Shown in pieces: positions 7,240 through 15,323 of a stretch of DNA of 64,000 bases (positions are counted from its first letter, which is position 1; each line of letters starts with the position of its first letter). This stretch comes from Nitrospira defluvii. GTDB lineage: Bacteria; Nitrospirota; Nitrospiria; Nitrospirales; Nitrospiraceae. Position numbers and translations under genes: made by a program. The notes below the pieces were generated by a model. That model ran no database searches. It was given only the letters and a program-made list of their open reading frames with translations, and had not been told where the DNA came from. The DNA is taken from contig FP929003.1 in the NCBI GenBank assembly GCA_000196815.1, positions 124,001 through 188,000 of the forward strand. Direction: 5' to 3'.

Positions 7240-9097
7240 CTCGCAGGCTCAGGTGGCGCTCGTCAACATGCCCTTCAGTTTTTCGAAGTATCCCTCGATT
7301 CAATTGGGTACGCTGTCGGCGCTGTTGAAAGCGAAGGGCATCAGGGTCGATTGTCATCACCTCAATGTGCGATTCGCGCACAAGATCGGAATTCCTCTCT
7401 ACGAATCGATTTGCGAGAAACGCGCGCTCTTCGGCGAGTGGCTCTTCTCCTATCTGTTGTTTCGCGACAACCCCAAACGGGCCGAGTATCCGCGGGTATT
7501 CAAGCCGGTGTTCGAGCAGATTGCCCGGGAGAGCGGTCAGCCGATGTCGTTCTTCGAGGAGATGGCCACGCGGACCGCGCCGCAATTTCTGACCGGAGCC
7601 ATGACCGGCATCGATTGGGGCCAGTACAAGATCGTGGGGTTCACGTCCACCTTTGATCAAAACGTGGCCAGCCTGACGATGGCGAAGCTCATCAAGGATT
7701 TGTATCCGGACGTGAAGATCGTGTTCGGTGGCGCCAACTATGACGGCGAGATGGGGCTGGAATATTTTCGCGCCTTTCCGTTCATCGACCATGTGGTCGT
7801 GGGCGAAGGTGAGGTGACATTCCCCGCATTGGTGACCCATCTCTTGAGCGGATCGACCGGACCCTGCCCGAAAGGGGTGACCTATCGGGAGCAGGGCGAC
7901 ATTCGATGTGAGCCGAATACCGCGCTCTTTACGGAGTTCGCGCAGACCGGCCCGCCGGACTACGACGACTATTATCACCTGCTGGCCGAACTCGGCACCG
8001 AGGCGTCGCGCGGCCTGGATCGTATTCTGTTGTACGAGGGCTCACGCGGTTGTTGGTGGGGCGAGAAGCACCATTGCACCTTCTGCGGGCTGAATGCGCA
8101 GAGTATGAAATTCCGGGCCAAGTCGTCTGAACAGGTCGCTCGCGAGATGGCGTATCTGTCCAGTCGCTACGATACGACACGGTTCCGGCTGGTGGACAAC
8201 ATCATCGATATGAAATATGTCGAGAACCTGTTCGGCCGGTTTGCCGCCGAGCACTGCGATCTGGATGTGTTTATCGAAACCAAGAGCAATCTGCAGAAGA
8301 GCCAGATCCGGACGTTGGCCGTGGGGGGTGTGAAGTGCATGCAGCCCGGTCTGGAAAGCCTGAGCCTGTCACAGCTGAAGGCCATGGACAAGGGCGTGAC
8401 GCCCATGCAGAACATCATTTGCCTCAAGTGGAGTGGTTACTACCGAGTGTCGGTATCCTGGAACATTCTGCTCGGCTTTCCCGGCGAGACGAATGAGGAC
8501 TATCGGCGGCAGATCGATCTCCTGCCGTCCCTGTTCCATTTGCAGGCGCCGGAAGCGACCGGGAAATTCTGGTTGCAACGGTTCAGTCCCTACTTTACGA
8601 GACCGCATGAGTACGGCGTGCGCATCACGGGTCCGGGGACAGCCTATGAGTATGTGTATGATGCGTCGCGCGTCGATCTGCGCAAGATCGCCTATGATTT
8701 CGAGTATGAACTCGACGACTGGCCGGTGGATCCCCATGTCTATCAGGAATTGACCGGTTTGGTGGAGGAATGGCAGCGGCTGGCGCGCAGCAGCGACCGG
8801 CCGTTTTTGTATTACTCCAAGGCCATGGAGTATGTCACGATCTATGATGGTCGTAATCCGCACACGCCCACGAGGCGGCGATACGACTGGCCCGCGGCGG
8901 GCATCATCGAGGCCTGCAACGAGGCTGCGAAGAGTCGGGATCAGATTCGTGCGGTGTTGAACGACGCACAGCGCGACAGGGTGTGTTCGGAAGACGAGCT
9001 GACCGAGGCGCTTGGCATCTTGACGAGTCGTCGCATTTTGTACGAAGAGCGCGGGAAGTATTTTACGCTGGCCATACCCGAGCACCCCTACTACTGA
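7232..9097 (+). CDS. B12-binding radical SAM protein, RiPP maturation type 1
   Basis: A 621-residue cobalamin-dependent radical SAM enzyme. Residues 1-210 form a B12-binding Rossmann region (SIQLGTLSALLKAKG, IVFGGANYDG, VVVGEGE). The radical SAM cluster motif is G-S-R-G-C-W-W-G-E-K-H-H-C-T-F-C-G: Cys274, Cys282 and Cys285 with an unusual C-x7-C-x2-C spacing. This segment is characteristic of the family called ribosomal peptide maturation radical SAM protein 1, often C-methyltransferases acting on precursor peptides. No recognisable nitrile-hydratase-like leader peptide gene lies nearby, so the substrate is unknown. The start overlaps the upstream small ORF. Confidence 0.85.
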   Translation: MSSSQAQVALVNMPFSFSKYPSIQLGTLSALLKAKGIRVDCHHLNVRFAHKIGIPLYESICEKRALFGEWLFSYLLFRDNPKRAEYPRVFKPVFEQIARESGQPMSFFEEMATRTAPQFLTGAMTGIDWGQYKIVGFTSTFDQNVASLTMAKLIKDLYPDVKIVFGGANYDGEMGLEYFRAFPFIDHVVVGEGEVTFPALVTHLLSGSTGPCPKGVTYREQGDIRCEPNTALFTEFAQTGPPDYDDYYHLLAELGTEASRGLDRILLYEGSRGCWWGEKHHCTFCGLNAQSMKFRAKSSEQVAREMAYLSSRYDTTRFRLVDNIIDMKYVENLFGRFAAEHCDLDVFIETKSNLQKSQIRTLAVGGVKCMQPGLESLSLSQLKAMDKGVTPMQNIICLKWSGYYRVSVSWNILLGFPGETNEDYRRQIDLLPSLFHLQAPEATGKFWLQRFSPYFTRPHEYGVRITGPGTAYEYVYDASRVDLRKIAYDFEYELDDWPVDPHVYQELTGLVEEWQRLARSSDRPFLYYSKAMEYVTIYDGRNPHTPTRRRYDWPAAGIIEACNEAAKSRDQIRAVLNDAQRDRVCSEDELTEALGILTSRRILYEERGKYFTLAIPEHPYY

Positions 9098-9134
9098 GCG
9101 GATTCTGCGAGCTCTTCGGTTCTTCTCCCCTCCC

Positions 9135-9467
9135 CTACATCGACAGCTTCTCGGCGACGTTTCGCATCTGCACGCCGTGTACGAGCGACGCCCCGCCGCG
9201 GATCGCGCACGCGACGTGGACGGCTTCCGTCATTTCTTCGGTGTTGGAGCCCTTTTCCAGGCAGGCCTGTGTGTAGGCGTCGATGCAGTACGGGCATTGT
9301 ACGGCATGGGCCACGCCGAGCGCGATCAGCACCTTTTCGCGTTCCGTGAGCGCCCCTTCCGCGAAGACGGCGCTGTAATAACTCATGAACTTTTCCCACA
9401 AGACCGGGTTGCCTTTCCCCATGTCTCCGAATTTGCCGAGATCGTTCGAGTGGTAATAACAGTCCAT
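9135..9467 (-). CDS. Carboxymuconolactone decarboxylase-like (arsenosugar-associated peroxidase-like) protein
   Basis: A 110-residue AhpD/CMD-fold protein. It begins MDCYYHSNDLGKFGDMGKGN and has the redox-type CPYC (HAVQCPYCIDAYT) followed by EAVHVACAIRGGASLVHGVQM. The first segment and the 'GGASLVHGVQMRN' end are those of proteins usually found beside the arsenosugar radical SAM enzyme ArsS. No arsS or arsM is in view; the nearby radical SAM gene is of another type. The start is at 9467 because GAGG lies 7 bases upstream. It converges on the radical SAM gene, 37 bp away. Confidence 0.8.
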   Translation of the reverse strand: MDCYYHSNDLGKFGDMGKGNPVLWEKFMSYYSAVFAEGALTEREKVLIALGVAHAVQCPYCIDAYTQACLEKGSNTEEMTEAVHVACAIRGGASLVHGVQMRNVAEKLSM

Positions 9468-9556
9468 GGATAGCCTCGCAGGGTGAGTAGGTGTGGTTCG
9501 CTCCGGAGCCGACATGACGTCGGCGGGCGATCAGAGGATTTTCACTGTCCGATGCG

Positions 9557-9826
9557 TCAGGCGTTACCCGGAGGGGTGGGATCGGTCTCCCCGAGGGCCT
9601 GAGAAAAACGGTGCCCGACGATGGTGGTGACTTTGCTCATCAGCTCGCCGAGCTCTTTCCATTCCTCCGCGCTCAAGTCTGCCTTGATCTGAGGGTGCAG
9701 CGCCCACTCGGCATTCACGAGTTGTCCTTTGCGTGACACGTGGACATGTAAGAGTTCGACGTCCCAGACATCCTGCGGATTCGCCGCTGAGGTGACTGGT
9801 TTCTGTGGAGGGACTTGGCTTGCCAT
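9557..9826 (-). CDS. Hypothetical 89-residue protein
   Basis: Small soluble protein of unknown function, with no signal peptide or membrane segment. The central part reads DVWDVELLHVHVSRKGQLVNAEWALHP, then an acidic helix LSAEEWKELGELMSKVTTIVGHRFSQAL. AAGGAG lies about 9 bases before ATG 9826, which supports a real gene. It lies between the CMD-like gene and suhB on the same strand, but gaps of 89 and 143 bp make a single operon uncertain. Confidence 0.65.
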   Translation of the reverse strand: MASQVPPQKPVTSAANPQDVWDVELLHVHVSRKGQLVNAEWALHPQIKADLSAEEWKELGELMSKVTTIVGHRFSQALGETDPTPPGNA

Positions 9827-9969
9827 GGTGCGTGCGCTCCTTCAGTCTGACATGTGAGAGCGGCATGATACCGCATCGAAGATTGCGCTGTACATGGGAC
9901 GGCCGGCAGTGCGGCCTTTCCGCCGTCGGCGAAGCATCGCCCTGACCCGCCGGCTGGAGTCGATGGTGA

Positions 9970-10791
9970 TCAGTGAGGATCGGGGTGTTGATTGATGGCG
10001 CGAAGCAACTGATCGTGAATGTGTCCGTTGGTGGCGACAAGTTCCTGTCCGTACAATGAAAATCGGCTCCTGCTGAATCCGGACACCACTCCCCCTGCCT
10101 CGCGGAGAATGACGATTCCCGCGGCCATGTCCCATGGGCTCAGTTTCACTTCCCAATACCCGTCGAATCGCCCGGCCGCGACATAACTGAGATCCAATGC
10201 GGCTGAACCGGTTCGGCGCACGCCCTGTGCGCGAAGTGAGATGCGGGAAAAGTGGTCGAGATTATTGTTGGTGGTCTCACGGATGTTGTAGGCGAAGCCG
10301 GTGACCAGCAGCGAGTGTTCGAGCGTCTGAATTATCGACACGCGAAGGCGCTCGCCGTTCAGGTACGCGCCCTGCCCCAGCACCGCAGTGAATAACTCAC
10401 GGCGAACCGGGTCCAGCACGACACCCACGATACATTCCCCGTCACATTCCAGGCCGATTGAGACGGAGTAAAACGGGAAGCCATGGGCGAAGTTGGTGGT
10501 ACCATCCAGAGGATCGATAATCCATCGATATGGCGAGTCTGCGGCCCCGTCTTCCCCGCGTTCCTCCGCCAGGATCCGGTGGGACGGGTGGGCGGAGAGG
10601 ATGGTGCGCACGATGCTTTCTTCGGCGCCTCGATCCGCATCGGTCACAAGGTTGATGGCCGCCTTATAGTCGATCCGAAATCCGGAGCGGGCATGTTCCA
10701 GGAGCACGGTTCCGGCTGCTTCAGCCGCTCGAATCGCGGTCGCAAGGAATACGGTGCAGTCTTCTGAAGAAGGACGCTTAGATGTCTGCAT
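9970..10791 (-). CDS. suhB: Inositol-1-monophosphatase family protein
   Basis: A 273-residue metal-dependent sugar phosphatase of the inositol monophosphatase family. The metal-site motifs are complete: TDADRGAEE, LAEERGED, the signature WIIDPLDGTTNFAHGFP at about 91-107, and SPWDMAAGIVILREAGG near 217-234. Such enzymes hydrolyse myo-inositol phosphates or related substrates; the E. coli member SuhB also binds RNA polymerase. Length is normal. It is divergent from the HARE-HTH gene at 11042, with a roughly 250-bp AT-rich gap between. Confidence 0.9.
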   Translation of the reverse strand: MQTSKRPSSEDCTVFLATAIRAAEAAGTVLLEHARSGFRIDYKAAINLVTDADRGAEESIVRTILSAHPSHRILAEERGEDGAADSPYRWIIDPLDGTTNFAHGFPFYSVSIGLECDGECIVGVVLDPVRRELFTAVLGQGAYLNGERLRVSIIQTLEHSLLVTGFAYNIRETTNNNLDHFSRISLRAQGVRRTGSAALDLSYVAAGRFDGYWEVKLSPWDMAAGIVILREAGGVVSGFSRSRFSLYGQELVATNGHIHDQLLRAINQHPDPH

Positions 10792-10984
10792 AGATGCTGC
10801 ATCCTAGCACGACTCGCTTCCAGGTTCCGCCTAGGACTTCTCCTTAAGCTGCTAATTCACCATAACACGTTGAAAAATAACAATACGCTAAACGCTTGTT
10901 CTTGTATGGCAAGGCTTGGCTAGGCATTGTATGCATTCGGCTTGTACACGCGTAGAATGCGATCAAATAGTTGTTTTGAATCAC

Positions 10985-11013
10985 TTGACAGAAAATGAAT
11001 CACTTGCTATAAA
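10985..11013 (+). promoter_or_regulatory. Near-consensus sigma70 promoter of the HARE-HTH gene
   Basis: TTGACA (10985-10990), a 17-base spacer, then TATAAA (11008-11013). It lies 29 bp before GTG 11042, which rules out longer upstream starts for that gene. Confidence 0.8.
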
Positions 11014-11019
11014 GCAAGT
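11002..11019. promoter_or_regulatory. Palindrome enclosing the -10 box
   Basis: Perfect inverted repeat ACTTGC-TATAAA-GCAAGT with the -10 hexamer as its centre. A repressor bound here would block the promoter. The downstream DNA-binding protein is a candidate autoregulator, which is inference only. Confidence 0.55.
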
Positions 11020-11041
11020 ATGCTTTATTGAGGACTTGCTT

Positions 11042-11551
11042 GTGGAAGAATTAACCGACATTCTGGTGGGCCTGGAGCAGCGGATCAGCGCCTATCGGAA
11101 TCGCTACCAGGAGCTTGAGAAAAAGCGGCGTCGGCTCGACGACGAAATCGCGATGATCAAGAAATACCTGGAGCTGGCGGAAACGCTGTATCGCGTTGAA
11201 GCCGACAAGGCCAAGCTCGCCAGCCTCTCTAGCCAGATTATTACCGATGAAAAAGGTATTCGACCGCTCCCCGTGACCGATGTTACGGACCAATCGCGTG
11301 AAATCCTGCTCGGCAAAAGCAAGTACGTCGGAAAGAGCGTCCCGGAGGCTGCCTATCAGATTCTCCGCGAAGCCAGCCGGCCGATGCATGCCAAGGAGCT
11401 TTTGCAGCGCCTGCTGGAGGGCGGTTTACAGATCAAGGGCAAGACACCATTGACGTCTGTGGCGACATCATTGAAGCGGGATAAGCGATTCCAGAAAGTC
11501 GGACCGAACACGTTTGCGGTGATGACCCAGGAGTTAACGGCAGTAGTGTAA
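11042..11551 (+). CDS. Coiled-coil plus HARE-HTH domain protein
   Basis: A 169-residue protein. Residues 5-60 are a charged coiled coil (LVGLEQRISAYRNRYQELEK...). Residues about 97-165 form a winged-helix HARE-HTH domain (SVPEAAYQILREASRPMHAKELLQ...), the fold found in RNA polymerase delta subunits and restriction-linked proteins and used for DNA binding. GTG 11042 is chosen because a near-consensus promoter lies directly upstream, inside the longer possible frame, and GAGG lies 8 bases before the GTG. A TTG-start Lys/Ala-rich mini-gene and a terminator follow. Its DNA target is unknown. Confidence 0.75.
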   Translation: MEELTDILVGLEQRISAYRNRYQELEKKRRRLDDEIAMIKKYLELAETLYRVEADKAKLASLSSQIITDEKGIRPLPVTDVTDQSREILLGKSKYVGKSVPEAAYQILREASRPMHAKELLQRLLEGGLQIKGKTPLTSVATSLKRDKRFQKVGPNTFAVMTQELTAVV

Positions 11552-11604
11552 GCGGGCGGAAGAAGTTCATATCAACTCTAAATGTGTGAAGGGAGGTGAG
11601 AGTC

Positions 11605-11661
11605 TTGGCAACGAAGAAGGCAGCGAAGAAACCAGCGAAGAAGGCAGCGAAGAAGAAGTAA
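11605..11661 (+). CDS. 18-residue histone H1-like Lys/Ala peptide
   Basis: Mini-gene encoding MATKKAAKKPAKKAAKKK, with a TTG start placed 8 bases after GGGAGGTGAG. A strong terminator begins 19 bases after the stop codon. The peptide is a pure (K/A/P) tail like the C-terminal arms of bacterial H1/HU-type chromatin proteins. It follows the HARE-HTH gene, 53 bp after its stop, and may be co-transcribed. It probably binds nucleic acid. It is too short for normal gene finders, but the ribosome site, clean stop and terminator all support expression. Confidence 0.6.
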   Translation: MATKKAAKKPAKKAAKKK

Positions 11662-11679
11662 GTCCCACCAGGATTTACA

Positions 11680-11716
11680 CGCCGGGGGTAAGGCCACTTA
11701 CCTCCGGCGTTTTTTT
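11680..11716 (+). terminator. Rho-independent terminator
   Basis: CGCCGG-G-GGTAAG (11680-11692) pairs with CTTACC-T-CCGGCG and is followed by seven T residues (11710-11716). It ends the HARE-HTH/Lys-Ala transcript. Confidence 0.9.
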
Positions 11717-11792
11717 ATGCCTAAAAGCAGCCGTGGCCTTTGGGGATAGGCATGGAAGTGCATCCGTGTATGCGGGTGCTTAGGAGCAGCGG

Positions 11793-12719
11793 TTAGATCG
11801 CGAGGGATGGCGCGGGACGAAGGAGCCCGATCGACGAGCGGGATTCTGGTGCCGTGACTGCATGTTCCCCGGTGATGAGGGCCCATTTGTCGCGCTGAGC
11901 CAGGATTTGCTCAACGAGTCTGGTGTGCATGGCATGGCCTGATCGTTCCGCAATGATATGGCCGATGAACGGGAAGCCGAGAAGCGCGATATCGCCGATC
12001 AAGTCCAGGACCTTGTGACGAACAAACTCGTTCTGGAAGCGGAGGCCTGATTCATTCACGACACCGTCTTTGGAGAGAATTACGGTGTTCTCCAGTGTTC
12101 CACCTTTTCCGAGGCCTCTGGCCCACAAGGCTTCGACTTCGTGCAAAAATCCGAACGTTCGAGCCGTTGCGATGTCCTGCTCAAAAGCCAGCGCGGAGCA
12201 GGCATAGGTGTAGGATTGGGTTTGGATCAATGGATGATCGTAGTGGATGGAGTACGTAATCTTCGGCGTGGAAGAGGGCTCGATCCTGACTCGCCGTGCT
12301 CCATCAACAACCTCAATGGGTTGCGTGATTTTCACATACGATTGGCGGCGGGTCTGGGGGATTACGCCTGCCGTGCGAATCAATCGCACGAAGGGGCTTG
12401 CGCTGCCATCCAGCACGGGGACTTCCCCTGCATCAACTTCTGCGTACACGTTGTCCACTTCCATGCCGACCAAAGCCGACAGGAGGTGTTCGATGGTCTT
12501 CACTTGACGGCCGTTGACGCTGATGGCCGTGCAGAGCTCGGTCGGTACTTTATTCGAGACTGCAGCCGGGAGGAGGGTTTCCTCCGATCCGTTGCGATAG
12601 ACAAACACGATGCCGGTATTGGGAGGAGCTGGGCGGAGTGTCAGCGTGACCGGTTGGCCTGAGTGGAGCCCGACGCCCGAACATGAAACTGGTGATCCGA
12701 TCGTTTGCTGAAACCGCAC
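11793..12719 (-). CDS. lpxC: UDP-3-O-acyl-N-acetylglucosamine deacetylase
   Basis: LpxC, the committed zinc hydrolase of lipid A synthesis, 308 residues. Motifs are GVGLHSG near the start, TIEHLLSAL (zinc His), V-L-D-G-S-A-S-P-F, and the C-terminal RHKVLDLIGDIALLGFPFIGH with further zinc ligands (His, Asp). It begins with GTG at 12719, preceded by GAGGAGG with 5-base spacing. It shows that the organism makes a lipopolysaccharide outer membrane. It stands alone with a 236-bp AT-rich upstream region, so it probably has its own promoter, which I could not place firmly. It converges on the HARE-HTH unit. Confidence 0.95.
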   Translation of the reverse strand: MRFQQTIGSPVSCSGVGLHSGQPVTLTLRPAPPNTGIVFVYRNGSEETLLPAAVSNKVPTELCTAISVNGRQVKTIEHLLSALVGMEVDNVYAEVDAGEVPVLDGSASPFVRLIRTAGVIPQTRRQSYVKITQPIEVVDGARRVRIEPSSTPKITYSIHYDHPLIQTQSYTYACSALAFEQDIATARTFGFLHEVEALWARGLGKGGTLENTVILSKDGVVNESGLRFQNEFVRHKVLDLIGDIALLGFPFIGHIIAERSGHAMHTRLVEQILAQRDKWALITGEHAVTAPESRSSIGLLRPAPSLAI

Positions 12720-12955
12720 GGTGCCTCCTCAGTAATGTGTACTCCCATATGAGCAATGCTCGTGCCAATCAGCAATATAATCATAAGGCATTGATATATA
12801 GTTAATTTAGTTCAATTGCTGGAAATGTTCACTGTTGTGAAATTCGCACAATTGTATCTTTTGCTGGAGGATGCGAGGCACGGAAGTGTTTGGTTTTCAA
12901 TGAGTTAACTGATTGTATTTTGTGATGGGCTCTGCCTGGGTGGCGCCGCCTCCGT

Positions 12956-13627
12956 TCAGGGTCTCGGCTCCAGTTCGATCAGCCCTTTGCGAATGGCCAG
13001 AATCGCGGCCTGGGTCCGGTCATACACCTGCAGTTTGTGAAAGATATTGCGAACGTGGTTTTTTACCGTCTTCTCACTGAGATCCAGATTGTTGGCGATT
13101 TCTTTGTTGGTCTTCCCGTCTGCGACGAGGCGCAGGACGGTGATTTCGCGTTCGGTCAAATCGTGTTCCACCCAAGCAGGCTTTTTCCCCTTTTTCTGTG
13201 ACATGAGGGAGAACTCCGCCAGGATCTTGCTGGCGACCGACGGATGAATGAGCGACTCGCCCCGGTAGATCGCCCGGATGGCCGCCACGATTTGTGAGGA
13301 TTCAGAGTCTTTCAGCAGATACCCGGTGGCGCCGGCACGCACGAGATCGAAGATGTATTGCTGCTCTTCGTACATCGTCAGCGCTACGATGCCCATGTGA
13401 GGAAACTCCCGCTTGATTTGCCGAGTGGCTTCGATGCCGCCCATGCGGGGCATACTGACATCCATGAGAATGACGTCCGGCATGAGGGTTTTGGTTTTCT
13501 CCACGGCTTCCACGCCGTCTTGCGCTTCGCCCACCACGTTGATGTCGTCTTTGGTTTTGAGGATGGCCGCCAGGCCTTCGCGCACCACGCGGTGATCATC
13601 AGCGATCAGGACCTTAATTTTTTCCAT
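12956..13627 (-). CDS. NarL/FixJ-type response regulator
   Basis: A 223-residue regulator. The receiver domain (1-120) has DD at 10-11, the phospho-acceptor Asp near 56 (VILMDVSMP), a Thr/Lys switch (LTMYEE...LLKDSE) and, after a linker, a LuxR-type HTH (about 155-215, LTEREITVLRLVADGKTNKEIANNL). Its ATG overlaps the 3' end of the upstream kinase gene by 14 bp, so the pair is translationally coupled and very likely forms one two-component system. Target genes are unknown. Confidence 0.9.
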   Translation of the reverse strand: MEKIKVLIADDHRVVREGLAAILKTKDDINVVGEAQDGVEAVEKTKTLMPDVILMDVSMPRMGGIEATRQIKREFPHMGIVALTMYEEQQYIFDLVRAGATGYLLKDSESSQIVAAIRAIYRGESLIHPSVASKILAEFSLMSQKKGKKPAWVEHDLTEREITVLRLVADGKTNKEIANNLDLSEKTVKNHVRNIFHKLQVYDRTQAAILAIRKGLIELEPRP

Positions 13628-14735
13628 GACGAATCGTCTCCTTGTCGGCTAGTGGGATTCGCAACACGATGCGCGTGCCGCGCCCTTTCTTCGAGTCGAT
13701 CGTGGCTTCCCCGCCCACCAGTCGTGCGCGTTCCAGGATGCCCCGAATGCCGAAGTGATCCCACTTTTCGGGATCGCGAAGGACCGCATCCATGTCGAAT
13801 CCGATCCCGTTGTCGGAAATGGTCACTTGCAACAGATCAAGCCGGATATCGAGTTGCACCGAGACCCGGCCGGCCTTGGCGTGCTTTTGCACATTACTCA
13901 GCGCCTCTTGGACGATTCGGAACAAAAAGATCTTGGTCCGCGGGAACAGGATGGTTTCGTCTCCGGTCACGGAAAAGGCCGTCTTGATGTGGTATTGGGT
14001 TTCGTAGGACTTGAGATAGTTCGTCAATGCCGGGATGAGCTCCATTTTGTCGTAGTGGAGCGGACGCAGGTTGAAGATAACCTGTCTGGCCTCCTGGATG
14101 GCCAGTTTCAACTGAGCTTTGGATTCACGGATCGTCGCGAGACTGGCTTTGGGATTTTTCCGAAGCAGCTCTTGAGAGAGTTCCAGCTTGAAGTTGACGC
14201 CGGCGAGGCTTTGCACCAACCCGTCGTGAATTTCGCAGGCAATGCGCGTCCGTTCCTCCGTCACCGCTGCGCCGGTTTCTTTGACGTACAAGCGGTAGAG
14301 CGACTGATACTTATTCAGGGCTTTTTCGATGTCGGCTGTGGCGCGAATGCGCGCCTCGATCAACTGCCACATGAATTTGGCGCTGGCCCCCCCGATGACC
14401 GAGACGCCCATGCGGCGAATGTCCTGCAGGTATTCGCCGACCTCCGGGTTGCCCGACACATCGATGACCAGATCGACCGGTCCCATTTTCAGCAGTTGGC
14501 GATAGTTACGCGTCACGCGGATGTGCAGCCGTTTGGCGAGGCCGAGGCCCGGTGCCTGATCGCTGATGTCGGCTACGCCGACGATTCGGACCAGGGGATC
14601 GTTGGCGAAAATTTCCATCAAGGCGGTACCGCCGCGGCCCGCGCCGATGATGACCACGTGTGTGGCTCCGGGCGATCGGCGTCGGCTTGGCCGCTTGACT
14701 GTTCGTCGGTTGCGGGTGACTTTGGTCGTTGTCAT
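13614..14735 (-). CDS. Histidine kinase with N-terminal NAD-type Rossmann domain
   Basis: A 373-residue soluble sensor kinase. Residues about 25-125 are a dinucleotide-binding fold: VVIIGAGRGGTALMEIF, then VGVADIS and VIDVSGNPEVG, as in NAD(P) oxidoreductases. A HisKA_3 dimer domain follows with phospho-acceptor His170 (IACEIHDGLVQSLAG), then an ATPase domain (VQEALSNVQKHA, ISDNGIGFD, GIRGILERA). It has no membrane helix. It may sense NAD(H) or redox state, which is inference. ATG 14735 is preferred; 14786 would add a short arm and no ribosome site is strong. It is coupled to the response regulator and follows nrdR. Confidence 0.85.
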   Translation of the reverse strand: MTTTKVTRNRRTVKRPSRRRSPGATHVVIIGAGRGGTALMEIFANDPLVRIVGVADISDQAPGLGLAKRLHIRVTRNYRQLLKMGPVDLVIDVSGNPEVGEYLQDIRRMGVSVIGGASAKFMWQLIEARIRATADIEKALNKYQSLYRLYVKETGAAVTEERTRIACEIHDGLVQSLAGVNFKLELSQELLRKNPKASLATIRESKAQLKLAIQEARQVIFNLRPLHYDKMELIPALTNYLKSYETQYHIKTAFSVTGDETILFPRTKIFLFRIVQEALSNVQKHAKAGRVSVQLDIRLDLLQVTISDNGIGFDMDAVLRDPEKWDHFGIRGILERARLVGGEATIDSKKGRGTRIVLRIPLADKETIRHGKN

Positions 14736-14843
14736 GGGTTTAGAACCTATCGGAAGGACGCAGACCTCTCCTCTGTTGGTGCCCATCCTGCCGAGACCTA
14801 CACCGAGCGGACTGATCCGAAACAGCGAAGAGAAGGGGAGGGC

Positions 14844-15308
14844 TTAACGCTCCCGGCGCTGCTGGGCCAGGGCTTTGATCTCGTCCATGAACTGGTCGAT
14901 GTCTTTAAATTCCCGATACACGGACGCGAATCGAACATAGGCAACCTGATCGAGCTGAGACAGTTCTCGCATGACTTCCTCACCGACGGCGGTGCTCACG
15001 ATCTCGGTTTCACCTAAATCCTGGATGCGCTTTTCGATGCGATCGGTGACGGCTTCGATGGTCGCGGTGCTGATCGGGCGTTTTTCGCAGGCCTTCTTGA
15101 GCCCGGACACGATCTTGCTCCGGTCGAAGGGCTCCCGGCGTCCGTCCTTTTTTACGACGGCGGGCATCGTTTCTTCGACCCGTTCGTAGGTGGTGTACCG
15201 GCGTTTACACGACAGGCATTCGCGCCGCCGCCGGATGACCTCGCCTTCTTTGGCCATCCGCGAATCGACGACTTTGTCCTCGACATCGTCGCAGAAAGGA
15301 CACTTCAC
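14844..15308 (-). CDS. nrdR: Transcriptional repressor NrdR
   Basis: NrdR, the zinc-ribbon/ATP-cone repressor of ribonucleotide reductase genes, 154 residues. It opens with MKCPFC and [12 protein letters not shown], the four zinc ligands. The ATP-cone follows ([16 protein letters not shown]...) and it ends with [11 protein letters not shown]. It binds dATP/ATP and represses at NrdR boxes; none was found in this window. It lies 15 bp after glyA on the same strand, in the order rplI-glyA-nrdR, so one transcript is likely. Confidence 0.95.
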   Translation of the reverse strand: MKCPFCDDVEDKVVDSRMAKEGEVIRRRRECLSCKRRYTTYERVEETMPAVVKKDGRREPFDRSKIVSGLKKACEKRPISTATIEAVTDRIEKRIQDLGETEIVSTAVGEEVMRELSQLDQVAYVRFASVYREFKDIDQFMDEIKALAQQRRER

Positions 15309-15323
15309 TGGCGAACGTCCTGC

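Noticed and set aside
10916-11041. Upstream extension of the HARE-HTH gene
   Set aside because: A near-consensus promoter lies inside the extension, so it cannot be translated from that promoter.
13755-15017. Long plus-strand open frame (420 residues) opposite the histidine kinase and nrdR
   Set aside because: It is antisense to genes with complete catalytic motifs, and shows no motif of its own.
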